Source: Sphingobacterium sp. UT-1RO-CII-1 (GTDB taxonomy: Bacteria; Bacteroidota; Bacteroidia; Sphingobacteriales; Sphingobacteriaceae). From it: 64,000 bases of DNA. The notes beneath the pieces were generated by a model that was given only the letters and a program-made list of their open reading frames with translations, was not told the origin of the DNA and did no database searches. How positions within the stretch are numbered: the stretch's first letter is position 1; every line of letters starts with the position of its first letter. The DNA lies in the NCBI RefSeq assembly GCF_026711005.1, contig NZ_JAPPVJ010000006.1:62001-126000 (forward strand). The letters are read 5' to 3'. The translations under genes and the position numbers were made by a program. This document shows, in pieces, positions 42,244-49,991 of the stretch.

Positions 42244-45200
42244 TTAAAAGTTAGCCTGTACACCAATGGAAAATGATTTTGGTGTTCTATATTCTGCTCC
42301 TGCAAAGTCAGGGTCTATCCCCTGTTTATTTGCTTTCCACAGTATGCCCAAGTTTCGGGCATAAGCAAATAGGCGCATCTCTACAAATCCACCGGTGGCG
42401 GAACGTGGTAAGGTATAAGACAGGTTAATATCTTGCAACCGAATATGATCACCACGAGTGACCAATATTTCAGAATGATTATATATAAGACCAGAATAAC
42501 TTAAAACTTCACCTGTTTTCGTTTTTGCAGGAATGTACGTGTATTTTTCATCTCCAGACTTCTGCCATCTGTCTAGAAAATCCATATGATAGATTAAGCC
42601 ATTTGACTCTGAACCACTTGATGTGCGCTTAAATACGTAGTTGCTCTTCCAACTCAAAAGGAAATCAAGAGTAAATTTTTTATATGAAAAAGTATTTCGG
42701 AGTGAGCCATACAGTGGAGGCACTTTAACACCTACTCGCAAAAAGTCAGCAACAGATAAGCTATTAAAATAAGCTACATAATCTTGTGAAAACTCGCCAT
42801 CATAAAGCACATACGGCTGCCCATTTTCAGCATTCAAACCAAACCATTTTGTTGCGAGCACTATATCTTTACTTTCGCCTACAATAGGCAATACATTGCT
42901 TGATGTTAAATAACTAGAAGTCATTACTGCATCATTCCCTTTATAATTAATCACCTTATTGGTAGTGTAACTCAATAGTAAATTACTACTCCATCCCAAA
43001 GCTCCTACCAGATTGCGACTATTCACCTGTAGATCCCATCCTTCACCGCGGAGATCTGCATAATTAATCTTACTTGAATTTAGTGTTGCACTATTAGGGT
43101 TAATCCCTGTACTAGGAGGCAATAAATCCTCACCAATTAAATCATGTGACCATTTTGCATAATACTCTACTGTACCAGCCAACCTATTACTCTTTAATTT
43201 GTAATCTACTGCCAAATTGAGCGTGTTCACCCTCTCCCAACGTAAAGAAGGGTTACCCACACTACGAACATATGCCATATACAAATCAGTATCGTACAAA
43301 GTGCCACTCATCGATATTGTCGGATAAGCGCTCACGCTCTTGTTCACATTGCCTGCGCTGCCATAGGTAGTCCGCAACCTGAGGTAAGGCAGCCAATCTA
43401 CCGCATAAAAATCTTCTTTACTGACATCCCAGCTTCCACCCACAGACCAAAGCGGCGTGCCCTTTTGGTTGGTCTTCACGCCAAAAAGATTGGAACCATC
43501 CCAACGCGCAGAACCCGACAAAATGTAACGCTCCTTAAAAGTATAGCTGGCATTTCCAAAGTACGACAGGTAGCGGTCGGTAAATTGCCGCCTGGTCGAT
43601 GATGGAGCAGGCAAACGCATGTTTGTACCGCCCGGGTGGTTTTTATAATATTCCAAATAACTATATGTAGCCGTACCTACTAAAAGATCGGGATCATAAT
43701 TGTACAAGGTTTTCCCTGGAAAGGTATTCTGCACAAAGCTGCGGATTTCTCCTCCTGCCAAAGCTGCGATAGCATGATCTCTCCCAAAACTCTGCGTATA
43801 GTTTAGTTGCGCACGCCCCGAGTGGCTAGCCGAAGCGTTAGGATTTCCCTCCTGATAGATGCCCGCATTAGGGACAATCATCTTGCCATCAGGCTGCGTA
43901 AATTTATTGATCAGGTCGCGCGCATAATAGCTGTCCTTATCATAAACCACACTGCTCTGGCCACTTCCTTTCACATATTGATAGGTCGCTAGAAAGTTAA
44001 AACGCTCTAAAAAACTATATTTCAAGCCTAAGTTAGCCCGCAGCTCTTCCCGTTTACTACGCTTGTCTACTAAATTTCTATCTTCCAAAGGCCTATACTC
44101 CCAATCGAGCAGCCCCATTTCTTCAGCACGCTGTACATAAGCGTGCCGTAGGTCTTTAATAACAGGAAGCGCATTCCCCTCTTCGTCCATCAGACGGGTG
44201 TAGGGAGACAGGCCAACATAAGAACTATAACCTTCTAAATCTCTTATCCCTAAACCATTGTTTTTGCCCCGCTGCTCGGCATACCACAAACTAGCACTAA
44301 CTTCCATATCCTGAAAAGGCTTGAAAGTATTCTGCAGATTGAGGTTGATACGGTTATGATCATTACCGATAATATCCGAGCGCCCTTTATCATAATTGGC
44401 TGAAAAGAAATAATTATAGCGTTCGCCACCGCCCCTACCGCTCAAGGCATGTTGCTGCGAAACCGACGATTGGTACAGGTGATGCATCGCTTCTTCACGC
44501 ACTTCTGTTTGCTGCAAAATAGCTTCTTGGCGATCAAAGTCCGCCCTGGAGAGCGTGCCGTTTTCCAGCGCAATCAACATTTCAACATACTCCGGAAAGG
44601 CATATTGTTGCACTCCCTCTTTATAAAGTGCGCCATACTCATATTTTTCTTTTTCAATTTCCATAACTACAGATGACGGCAGCCTATTGCGGCTGTACAG
44701 CAGGTCGGGCTTCTGCCCGATAGTCACATTACTGCTCAGCGAAAGCTGCGACCTTTCGTTATAGCGCCCCTGCTTGGTGGTAATCACGATCACGCCGTTA
44801 GCTGCCCGTGCACCCCATATCGAAGCAGCTGCAGCATCTTTCAATACCGTTACACTTTCCACATCATTGGGGTTGATGCTTGAGATATCACCCTCGTATG
44901 GAAAATTGTCGATCACAATGAGCGGTGTAGCGTCTGAATGCAGGGTAGCTATGCCCCGCACCCGTATATCTGCTGTTTCGGTGCCGCCGGGGTTCACAAA
45001 CTGCACACCCGAAGCCAGACCTTCTAAACGCTGCAGGATATTGCCACCTGTCGAGCGGTTTAGCAGTTCGTTATTTACCACCGTAAATGATCCCGTTGCA
45101 CGCTCTTTAGGCACTTCATAAAACCCCGTATGAACCACTTCCACCCCTTCGAGCTGCGAACCATCTTTCTGCATATACAGCTTAAGATCTGCCTGCTCGG

Positions 45201-45444
45201 AAGCAACCCACAACCGCTGTTCTGTATAGCCTACATAGCTTACGAAAAGGGAATCGGGCAGGCTAACATCTGAAAATACGAAACGTCCATTACTACCGCT
45301 CTGCACAATCTGCCCACTCTTAACAAGGCGTAAAGTTGCGCCCGAAAGCACATCGCCGCTTGCTGAATAAACCGCACCGCTTAACTGCGCTTTAGCACTT
45401 ATCATCAAAAGCGATAAAGCAACTAATAAAACTAACTTTCTCAT
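42244..45444 (-). CDS. SusC/RagA TonB-dependent transporter
   Basis: 1066 aa. Signal peptide (MRKLVLLVALSLLMISAKAQ) directly followed by a carboxypeptidase-D-like domain (LSGAVYSASGDVLSGATLRL), the plug (ADIRVRGIATLHSDATPLIV) and the barrel ending FSIGVQANF. No STN domain. Six bases downstream of the thioredoxin-like gene, so the order thioredoxin-SusC-SusD is one transcript. Confidence 0.95.
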   Translation of the reverse strand: MRKLVLLVALSLLMISAKAQLSGAVYSASGDVLSGATLRLVKSGQIVQSGSNGRFVFSDVSLPDSLFVSYVGYTEQRLWVASEQADLKLYMQKDGSQLEGVEVVHTGFYEVPKERATGSFTVVNNELLNRSTGGNILQRLEGLASGVQFVNPGGTETADIRVRGIATLHSDATPLIVIDNFPYEGDISSINPNDVESVTVLKDAAAASIWGARAANGVIVITTKQGRYNERSQLSLSSNVTIGQKPDLLYSRNRLPSSVVMEIEKEKYEYGALYKEGVQQYAFPEYVEMLIALENGTLSRADFDRQEAILQQTEVREEAMHHLYQSSVSQQHALSGRGGGERYNYFFSANYDKGRSDIIGNDHNRINLNLQNTFKPFQDMEVSASLWYAEQRGKNNGLGIRDLEGYSSYVGLSPYTRLMDEEGNALPVIKDLRHAYVQRAEEMGLLDWEYRPLEDRNLVDKRSKREELRANLGLKYSFLERFNFLATYQYVKGSGQSSVVYDKDSYYARDLINKFTQPDGKMIVPNAGIYQEGNPNASASHSGRAQLNYTQSFGRDHAIAALAGGEIRSFVQNTFPGKTLYNYDPDLLVGTATYSYLEYYKNHPGGTNMRLPAPSSTRRQFTDRYLSYFGNASYTFKERYILSGSARWDGSNLFGVKTNQKGTPLWSVGGSWDVSKEDFYAVDWLPYLRLRTTYGSAGNVNKSVSAYPTISMSGTLYDTDLYMAYVRSVGNPSLRWERVNTLNLAVDYKLKSNRLAGTVEYYAKWSHDLIGEDLLPPSTGINPNSATLNSSKINYADLRGEGWDLQVNSRNLVGALGWSSNLLLSYTTNKVINYKGNDAVMTSSYLTSSNVLPIVGESKDIVLATKWFGLNAENGQPYVLYDGEFSQDYVAYFNSLSVADFLRVGVKVPPLYGSLRNTFSYKKFTLDFLLSWKSNYVFKRTSSGSESNGLIYHMDFLDRWQKSGDEKYTYIPAKTKTGEVLSYSGLIYNHSEILVTRGDHIRLQDINLSYTLPRSATGGFVEMRLFAYARNLGILWKANKQGIDPDFAGAEYRTPKSFSIGVQANF

Positions 45445-45450
45445 AGCCGT

Positions 45451-46476
45451 TTAAGATTTATCAGTCGTATAAGTATAATCCAGGTTCATCGGTATTTCAA
45501 CGTCTCTGCCAGCAAGCACATCTTTCACCAACTGCAAATCGTAGCCTTTAGTTCCTGTAAAAGCGATTAACCTGCCGTCTTTAATCCAAGCCATACGGCT
45601 TATCACCGGGCGGTCGAAAAAGAAACTGTTTAATATGCCCGATTGCGGGCCAAAAACAATAGGTATGTCCCATGCTCTGTCCCGCCCAAAGTATAAAGCT
45701 TTATAGTCATAATCGGACAGCATCACAGCCAGCACTTTTACGCCATCTACATCTTTGGCTATTTCATTCCAAGCATCCACTGAACGCACGCAGGGCGCAC
45801 ACCATGTGGCCCAAAAATCGATAATCAATAATTTTTCATCAGCAAATTCGGCTATTGTTCCTTCCTTTATTTCTCCGCTAGAGTTTACATATCGAAAAGC
45901 GACATTGCTGATATAAGAAGGGATGGAATCGCCTAATTCAAGATTCGGTGTTTGGCTGTAATCTACTTTGTACGCCACAAGAGGAAACCTGTTGATTTCC
46001 GCTTCGGGATTAAACTTTAAAGCAAATTCATTAGGCTTCCTCCTAAAGTCGTAGGTATATTTCACATCAACCTCGTAAATTTTATCTTCAAAGTTTTCGA
46101 AGTTATAAGCGGTAGCAGCAGTCGCCCCACCTTGGCGGGGCTCCTGAGCCTGTGCTTCCACTACGGAAGCAAAACTAAACAGCACACAAAATATCGTTAG
46201 CAGCACCGCAGCTGATCGCCTTCCGTCACGGCGAGTAATGCGAAGCAGCCTCTCTTTTATTGCTAAAGCCCCTCTTACCCTATTATCTCTCTCCACGCCA
46301 TAGCCAGTTGTCCCGCGGGCGCGGGACTCCTGAACATTACAACTAAACTGATAATAAATTGTGCTGAGAGACAGCAATAAACATTGAAAGCTATTTAGAA
46401 ATAAGTAATATCTATTCTTTATAGGTGTTGAAAGGGCATACCTATCCCCTTTGCGTAAAAATCGCATCATAATCAT
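45451..46476 (-). CDS. TlpA/ResA-like thioredoxin-fold protein
   Basis: Up to 341 aa. The thioredoxin domain is about residues 205-330 with the redox motif W225-C226-A-P-C229 (DFWATWCAPC) and a cis-Pro segment near IPIVFGPQSG. Start is uncertain: from 46476 (MIMMRFLRKG) the first 70 residues include a GC-rich hairpin; from GTG 46296 the protein begins close to a better signal sequence (SAAVLLTIFCVLFSFASVVE). Periplasmic disulfide reductase or peroxiredoxin-like role, linked to SusC/SusD import. A likely promoter sits at 46599-46628. Confidence 0.85.
   Translation of the reverse strand: MIMMRFLRKGDRYALSTPIKNRYYLFLNSFQCLLLSLSTIYYQFSCNVQESRARGTTGYGVERDNRVRGALAIKERLLRITRRDGRRSAAVLLTIFCVLFSFASVVEAQAQEPRQGGATAATAYNFENFEDKIYEVDVKYTYDFRRKPNEFALKFNPEAEINRFPLVAYKVDYSQTPNLELGDSIPSYISNVAFRYVNSSGEIKEGTIAEFADEKLLIIDFWATWCAPCVRSVDAWNEIAKDVDGVKVLAVMLSDYDYKALYFGRDRAWDIPIVFGPQSGILNSFFFDRPVISRMAWIKDGRLIAFTGTKGYDLQLVKDVLAGRDVEIPMNLDYTYTTDKS
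46124..46141. repeat. REP-like hairpin a inside the thioredoxin gene
   Basis: GCCCC-ACCTTGGC-GGGGC followed by TCCTGAGC. Its flank is shared with hairpin b at 46310-46327. Confidence 0.5.
46310..46327. repeat. REP-like hairpin b at the 5' end of the thioredoxin gene
   Basis: GTCCCGC-GGGC-GCGGGAC, perfect 7-bp GC-rich stem, followed by TCCTGAAC. Far more GC-rich than its surroundings. Confidence 0.55.
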
Positions 46477-46598
46477 TTGGTTTTTAATTCTTTTTAATGA
46501 ATAAATAAGTCAAAAAACCGACTTTCCTCCCCATGTTTATGCCATAGGGAAAACGCAACAGCTTGGGAATACTAAAAAATCAGGCTATATTTATTGTG

Positions 46599-46628
46599 CA
46601 AACATGAAATTGACCGATTTTTAGCAAA
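46599..46628 (-). promoter_or_regulatory. Putative promoter of the thioredoxin-SusC-SusD operon
   Basis: Minus-strand TTTG (46625-46628), 18 bp, CATGTTTG (46599-46606; 7 of 8 to TAnnTTTG). Would start a leader of roughly 115 nt before the 46476 start or 300 nt before 46296. Confidence 0.45.
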
Positions 46629-46987
46629 CTTAAAAACTGTATAGTTTTTATAGGAAAAGTCGGCAGACAAATGCAGAGGGCACGTTAAAGCATTATTACG
46701 CTCAAACGCTTATACTATGTTTTGAAAAGGTTTTAATAGGCGCCTTTTCATTATGTAATATATTGGCTGATAAGCCTACCCTTTTTGCATCTGTTTATTT
46801 TTTGCCTGCCGTTAATCCGGCGGGCAACAAACGTTCTTTATCAATAACAATAAGGTGTAAGCAAGCCGCCCCTGCAATTGCAGCTGCTGCTTGTAAATGG
46901 GAAATGACTCTTTGTGTATCATACAATTTATAATGTTGGTTATACATTTAAAAAAAGAGTCTCGAAGGAAGAAATTGGGAGCTATAT
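46629..46987. other. Non-coding region with one GC hairpin
   Basis: No gene seen. GCCTGCCG-TTAATC-CGGCGGGC (46804-46825) is an 8-bp hairpin with one wobble and no T-run after it on either strand. Confidence 0.5.
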
Positions 46988-47069
46988 AAAAAGGATAGGC
47001 TCCTGCTTTCCACCATCCAACAGGCACCAGCAAGGGCCTTCGACACGATTTCCAGCAGGAGCCTATCCC
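46988..47069 (-). ncRNA. Candidate small RNA closed by a 15-bp stem and terminator
   Basis: On the minus strand GGATAGGCTCCTGCT (47054-47068) pairs perfectly with AGCAGGAGCCTATCC (46993-47007), enclosing a 46-nt loop, and the second arm is followed at once by TTTTT. A perfect -7 element (TATATTTG, 47076-47083) lies 7 bp before the first arm, so transcription would start at the first arm and stop after the second: an RNA of about 80 nt. There is no -33 box. It is not a tRNA (no T-loop, stem too long). No known RNA recognised. Confidence 0.6.
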
Positions 47070-47075
47070 GCAATG

Positions 47076-47083
47076 CAAATATA
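47076..47083 (-). promoter_or_regulatory. -7 element for the 46988-47069 RNA
   Basis: Minus-strand TATATTTG, perfect TAnnTTTG. No TTTG at the proper -33 distance. Confidence 0.4.
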
Positions 47084-47090
47084 AGCAAAG

Positions 47091-47170
47091 TAGGGATAAA
47101 ACTCCTAGTGGTCTTGTGTCTTAAAAATTGCTGGTTTTTGTTGGACAAGACTCCAATCAGCTAACTGATT
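47091..47170 (-). ncRNA. Candidate structured RNA, copy 1 of a two-copy family
   Basis: Minus-strand RNA of about 80 nt. Helix A: AATCAG-TTAG-CTGATT (47155-47170). Helix B: GTCTTGT with ACAAGAC (47111-47117 and 47145-47151). Inside it helix C: AAAAA-CCAGCAA-TTTTT. A short 3' hairpin TAGGA ... TCCCTA (47091-47107) ends it. Copy 2 at 47776-47864 has the same helices, loop lengths and order with paired base changes. The promoter just upstream (47177-47208) is a textbook TTTTG-N19-TATATTTG. The HTH gene at 47221 runs the other way. Confidence 0.65.
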
Positions 47171-47176
47171 GTTAGA

Positions 47177-47208
47177 CAAATATACGAACACTTTACTAAT
47201 TATCAAAA
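47177..47208 (-). promoter_or_regulatory. Promoter of RNA copy 1
   Basis: Minus strand TTTTG (47204-47208), 19 bp, TATATTTG (47177-47184). Full match to the Bacteroidota -33/-7 pattern; transcription points away from the HTH gene. Confidence 0.7.
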
Positions 47209-47220
47209 TTAAAAACAAGG

Positions 47221-47793
47221 ATGTGTTGGAAAACTAATTTAGCTAAAGTTCTAAAAGAATGTAGGTATAGTGCTATCGAAATACATGCTCGTACAGGAAT
47301 TTCTACGACTACGATTAGCAAAATGCAAAATAATGAACATGAAAGCTTCCTTTGCTCACAATTCATTTTACTCAAGCTCTTGTTAGAAAAGAAACACATT
47401 GACTTCCTTTCTACAATATTTGGGAAGGATTATTTTCAAGATGTCAAAGCTATTGAAGATGACAATAATTTGAATCCTATGGGAACTTATTTTAAGGAAA
47501 CATATCATTACGAAGTTTTCTCAAAAAAGAAAGTAGTTGACGCAACCAAACTTGTATCAAGCCGACTTGATTATATACTAACAAAAAATCACGAATCAAT
47601 CAAAATAGATGAAATAACAAAGTTAGAGATAGCTACCGGTAAAGAAATAGGTTTCTTCTGTGACATGTTCTTTTCAGACATAAAGCTTAATTCAGATGAT
47701 GAATATGAGGTACTCCTACAAAAACAGCGGGAAATAAACAGAGGAGCCAACTCGAGAAGAAAAGCAAAAGACGGCAAAAAGTATGGGGGTTAG
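47221..47793 (+). CDS. Helix-turn-helix regulator-like protein 1
   Basis: 190 aa. N-terminal HTH (KVLKECRYSAIEIHARTGIS and TTTISKMQNNEH, about residues 9-42), then a domain of unknown type (NPMGTYFKETYHYEVFSKKK, LDYILTKNHESIKIDEITKL, GKEIGFFCDMFFS), which itself could be a second HTH-like unit; basic C-terminus (SRRKAKDGKKYGG). Divergent from RNA copy 1; its 3' end overlaps, in antisense, the end of RNA copy 2. Paired in tandem with the similar-sized HTH gene at 47935. No family recognised. Confidence 0.7.
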   Translation: MCWKTNLAKVLKECRYSAIEIHARTGISTTTISKMQNNEHESFLCSQFILLKLLLEKKHIDFLSTIFGKDYFQDVKAIEDDNNLNPMGTYFKETYHYEVFSKKKVVDATKLVSSRLDYILTKNHESIKIDEITKLEIATGKEIGFFCDMFFSDIKLNSDDEYEVLLQKQREINRGANSRRKAKDGKKYGG

Positions 47794-47864
47794 CAAACCC
47801 TAAGTCTCGTGCCATTAGAAAATTCGTCGTTTTCACTTCTGAGACTCGACCAGATTAACTGATC
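47776..47864 (-). ncRNA. Candidate structured RNA, copy 2 of a two-copy family
   Basis: Minus-strand RNA of about 90 nt. Helix A: GATCAG-TTAAT-CTGGTC (47848-47864; one G-U pair that exists only in the minus-strand RNA). Helix B: GTCTC with GAGAC (47804-47808 and 47841-47845). Helix C: GAAAA-CGACGAA-TTTTC. A 3' hairpin GGGTT-TGCT-AACCC (47787-47800) is followed by TTTTT at 47776-47780 and may act as terminator. Relative to copy 1, base pairs change together: A-U to G-C in helix A, T-A to C-G in helix B, A-T to G-C in helix C. Confidence 0.65.
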
Positions 47865-47869
47865 TAGAA

Positions 47870-47901
47870 CAAAGATACAAACAATAAACTTATTGGCAAA
47901 A
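47870..47901 (-). promoter_or_regulatory. Promoter of RNA copy 2
   Basis: Minus strand TTTTG (47897-47901), 19 bp, TATCTTTG (47870-47877). Same spacing as the promoter of copy 1. Confidence 0.7.
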
Positions 47902-47934
47902 GTATTTAAATAAAATATAGGTTGATTTTCAAAA

Positions 47935-48534
47935 ATGGCTAAAGTAACAAATATAGTTCTCGCTGAAAAAATAACTACGAGAATTAACGATATTCTAGAA
48001 AAAACGAACTTTACGCTACTGGGGTTAGCTATTTTCTCTGGAGTAGGGAGAAGTGCAATAAAAAGCTACCACAGTAAAACAATTCCCATCTCGGTTGAAA
48101 CAGTAAATAAAATATGTGCACCACTTTCTATTGATCTCGTATCTTTTTTTGATTTTAAATCAGAAATTATACTTACAGACCGTACTTTAGATGATATAAA
48201 CAACTTTAAAGAGGCAAACAAAGAGAATGTCTCTGATTATTTTGTGCAAGAAAATTCTAATTTACCGCCTACCCTAAAAGACAGCAAAAGTAAATGGGAA
48301 ATTAAAATGATAGACTATATCATTCATCGCACATCATTTTTCAAAACGAACAAAACCACTGCTGAAATACAACAACATTTATCAGCAACGTACTCGATGG
48401 ATTTGAAGCCTGACAGAATTTATAACTTATTGCTAAAACATATTGGAGTATCGCTCAAACAAGGTAAAACAAACCGGATAAATCAAGATGGCTCGATATC
48501 AACACAAATGATTGCCACTTATATTAGAATGTGA
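47935..48534 (+). CDS. Helix-turn-helix regulator-like protein 2
   Basis: 199 aa. N-terminal xre-like HTH (FTLLGLAIFSGVGRSAIKSY ... ISVETVNKICAPLSIDLVSF, about residues 25-75), a linker, and a C-terminal winged-helix-like part (KTTAEIQQHLSATYSMDLKP then RIYNLLLKHIGVSLKQGKTN). Same position relative to RNA copy 2 as HTH protein 1 has to RNA copy 1, but the proteins share little sequence beyond the HTH layout. Function unknown. Confidence 0.7.
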   Translation: MAKVTNIVLAEKITTRINDILEKTNFTLLGLAIFSGVGRSAIKSYHSKTIPISVETVNKICAPLSIDLVSFFDFKSEIILTDRTLDDINNFKEANKENVSDYFVQENSNLPPTLKDSKSKWEIKMIDYIIHRTSFFKTNKTTAEIQQHLSATYSMDLKPDRIYNLLLKHIGVSLKQGKTNRINQDGSISTQMIATYIRM

Positions 48535-48626
48535 AGAAAGCAAAAGAGGCCAAAAAGTTAAAAGAGAATAATAGGCGACGGCAATGACCAGCGCTATATC
48601 GACAAATCTAGCAGTTTCTGCAGAAA

Positions 48627-48661
48627 GAAAAAAGCACCTAGGATCAAGTTCTAAGTGCTTT
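48627..48661 (-). terminator. Terminator of Rpn-like gene 1
   Basis: Minus-strand AAAGCACTTAG ... CTAGGTGCTTT, 11-bp stem with one wobble, followed by TTTTC. 33 bp after the stop of the gene at 48694. Confidence 0.8.
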
Positions 48662-48693
48662 AACTTATATAATAAATGCTATGAAAAATCTAT

Positions 48694-49605
48694 TTATGCT
48701 TCCGTAAAATAAGGTTTAACCTGCTCTTCTGTTAAGCTAAGTTTCTTGCATACGTCAACTATCGAGTAACCTAATTCTTTAAGCAATTCGATTTTGCCTT
48801 CAATCTTACCCTTCTCAATACCAACTTTAATTCCTTGCTTTTCCGCTTTGTCTAATAAATATTCTCGAGTGCCCATACTATTACTCCTTCCTATTTTGTC
48901 TTCTATTTCTGATTCAAAGATACTCAAAACCTGCTGGTTATCAAAATTAACATAATATGTTAAAAAGTCATAAAGTCCTTGACGTGTCTTCTTTTCCATC
49001 TTACGCTTCATCATCTCATCATAAAGATCGTGCTTGATGTCTTTAAGCTGCTCGTCTGTTATGTTTTTATGTAATATAGCCAGTAAAGCCGTTAATACGA
49101 CTACCGAAAATGGATTGCTATTGGCGCGAAGATCGGCCTCATCCTGATCCAAGATTTTATAGCTGTTGAAATCGTACCGAATCTTGGTAGACATAAACTC
49201 ACGTATATATACTTTGGGGCGATAACTTTTATTACCATCTGCAAGAATAGCAATTGCTGTGACCGGCACCTTATATCGATCGTATATCTTATAGTAGTAT
49301 TGAAACATACGCTCGGCTAGATCGCCCTTTCCCTTGCTACTCTGCACCTCAATATGACAAAGCACATATTGCTCACCACCCTGTTTAAGATGAACCTTAA
49401 CAAGCTTATCTACAAAGCGCACCCCAGCCCCATTGGCCTGCGGAGGGAATAGCGTTTCAAATTCCTTATCTAGATAATCGAAAGGTTTGCTCAGATCAAA
49501 CTCAGTATCTGCATTCGGAAACATAAACTGCAAAAAATGGGAAAAGGTCTGCTCCAATATAGATTTCCAAAGAAGATCATCGACCCGCCTTACTCTTTTA
49601 CTCAT
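48694..49605 (-). CDS. Rpn-type PD-(D/E)XK nuclease/putative transposase 1
   Basis: 303 aa. The nuclease core shows D66 in VRFVDKLVKV and E86-V-Q88 in CHIEVQSSKG, the ExQ variant typical of Rpn proteins, followed by RMFQYYYKIYDRYKVPVTAI. C-terminal charged helical part with the usual repeat-rich KQGIKVGIEKGKIEGKIELL. Rpn nucleases cut DNA, promote recombination and act in phage defence in E. coli. Own promoter with palindromic operator upstream, own terminator downstream. Confidence 0.88.
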   Translation of the reverse strand: MSKRVRRVDDLLWKSILEQTFSHFLQFMFPNADTEFDLSKPFDYLDKEFETLFPPQANGAGVRFVDKLVKVHLKQGGEQYVLCHIEVQSSKGKGDLAERMFQYYYKIYDRYKVPVTAIAILADGNKSYRPKVYIREFMSTKIRYDFNSYKILDQDEADLRANSNPFSVVVLTALLAILHKNITDEQLKDIKHDLYDEMMKRKMEKKTRQGLYDFLTYYVNFDNQQVLSIFESEIEDKIGRSNSMGTREYLLDKAEKQGIKVGIEKGKIEGKIELLKELGYSIVDVCKKLSLTEEQVKPYFTEA

Positions 49606-49630
49606 AACTGTTTATCAAATGGTTACTAAG

Positions 49631-49672
49631 CAAAGATACTAAACAAACAGCTAAAAAGCTAATTATTTTAGC
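49631..49672 (-). promoter_or_regulatory. Promoter and palindromic operator of Rpn-like gene 1
   Basis: Minus-strand -7 TATCTTTG at 49631-49638, 26 bp from the start codon, and GCTAA-TTATT-TTAGC (49658-49672, plus strand reading) over the -33 position. The same 15-mer, reversed, precedes Rpn-like gene 2. Confidence 0.65.
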
Positions 49673-49840
49673 TTTTCGTTTTTAAAGCACTACTTATTCT
49701 AGTGGAAATGGGTGACGGAGAAAGAAACCAAAAGAGGGCAAAAAGTAAGGGAGAATTATAAACTACGACAACGATTAGCCCCCGATAATACCAAAGACTA
49801 CCAAAAAAGATAAACTAACGGAATAAAAACAGATCACCTT

Positions 49841-49948
49841 AGAAGAAACCAAAAAAAAGGTAAAAAGTAGGGGCTGATATGAGCAAGGGCGATCGGCCTG
49901 TCATAAGCTTGGCGCTACCCTCGAAAGAGCTGTAGACATAAAAAAAGC
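49841..49948 (+). repeat. Dispersed repeat family 2, copy 1
   Basis: GAAACCAAAAAAAAGGTAAA then AAGTAGG, ATATGAGCAA, CGGCCT, TCATAAGCTTGGCGCT and CTCGAAAGAG, ending CATAAAAAA. About 85 percent like copy 2 at 51095-51196. A short relative (AAGAAACCAAAAGAGGGCAA) lies at 49719-49740. Confidence 0.8.
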
Positions 49949-49971
49949 CATCTGATATTTCCAAATGGCTT
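49940..49971 (-). terminator. Terminator of Rpn-like gene 2
   Basis: Minus-strand AAGCCATTT ... AGATGGCTT followed by TTTTT; stop codon of the gene is 20 bp upstream. The T-run coincides with the end of the family 2 repeat. Confidence 0.8.
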
Positions 49972-49991
49972 CTCAATAATTATCTTTTAAA

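Noticed and set aside
46993..47068. tRNA gene
   Set aside because: The closing stem is 15 bp rather than 7, and there is no T-loop or anticodon arm.
46948..47148. Minus-strand 66-aa frame
   Set aside because: Starts with TTG inside the candidate RNA copy 1 and runs through the second RNA; the sequence is better explained by structured RNAs.
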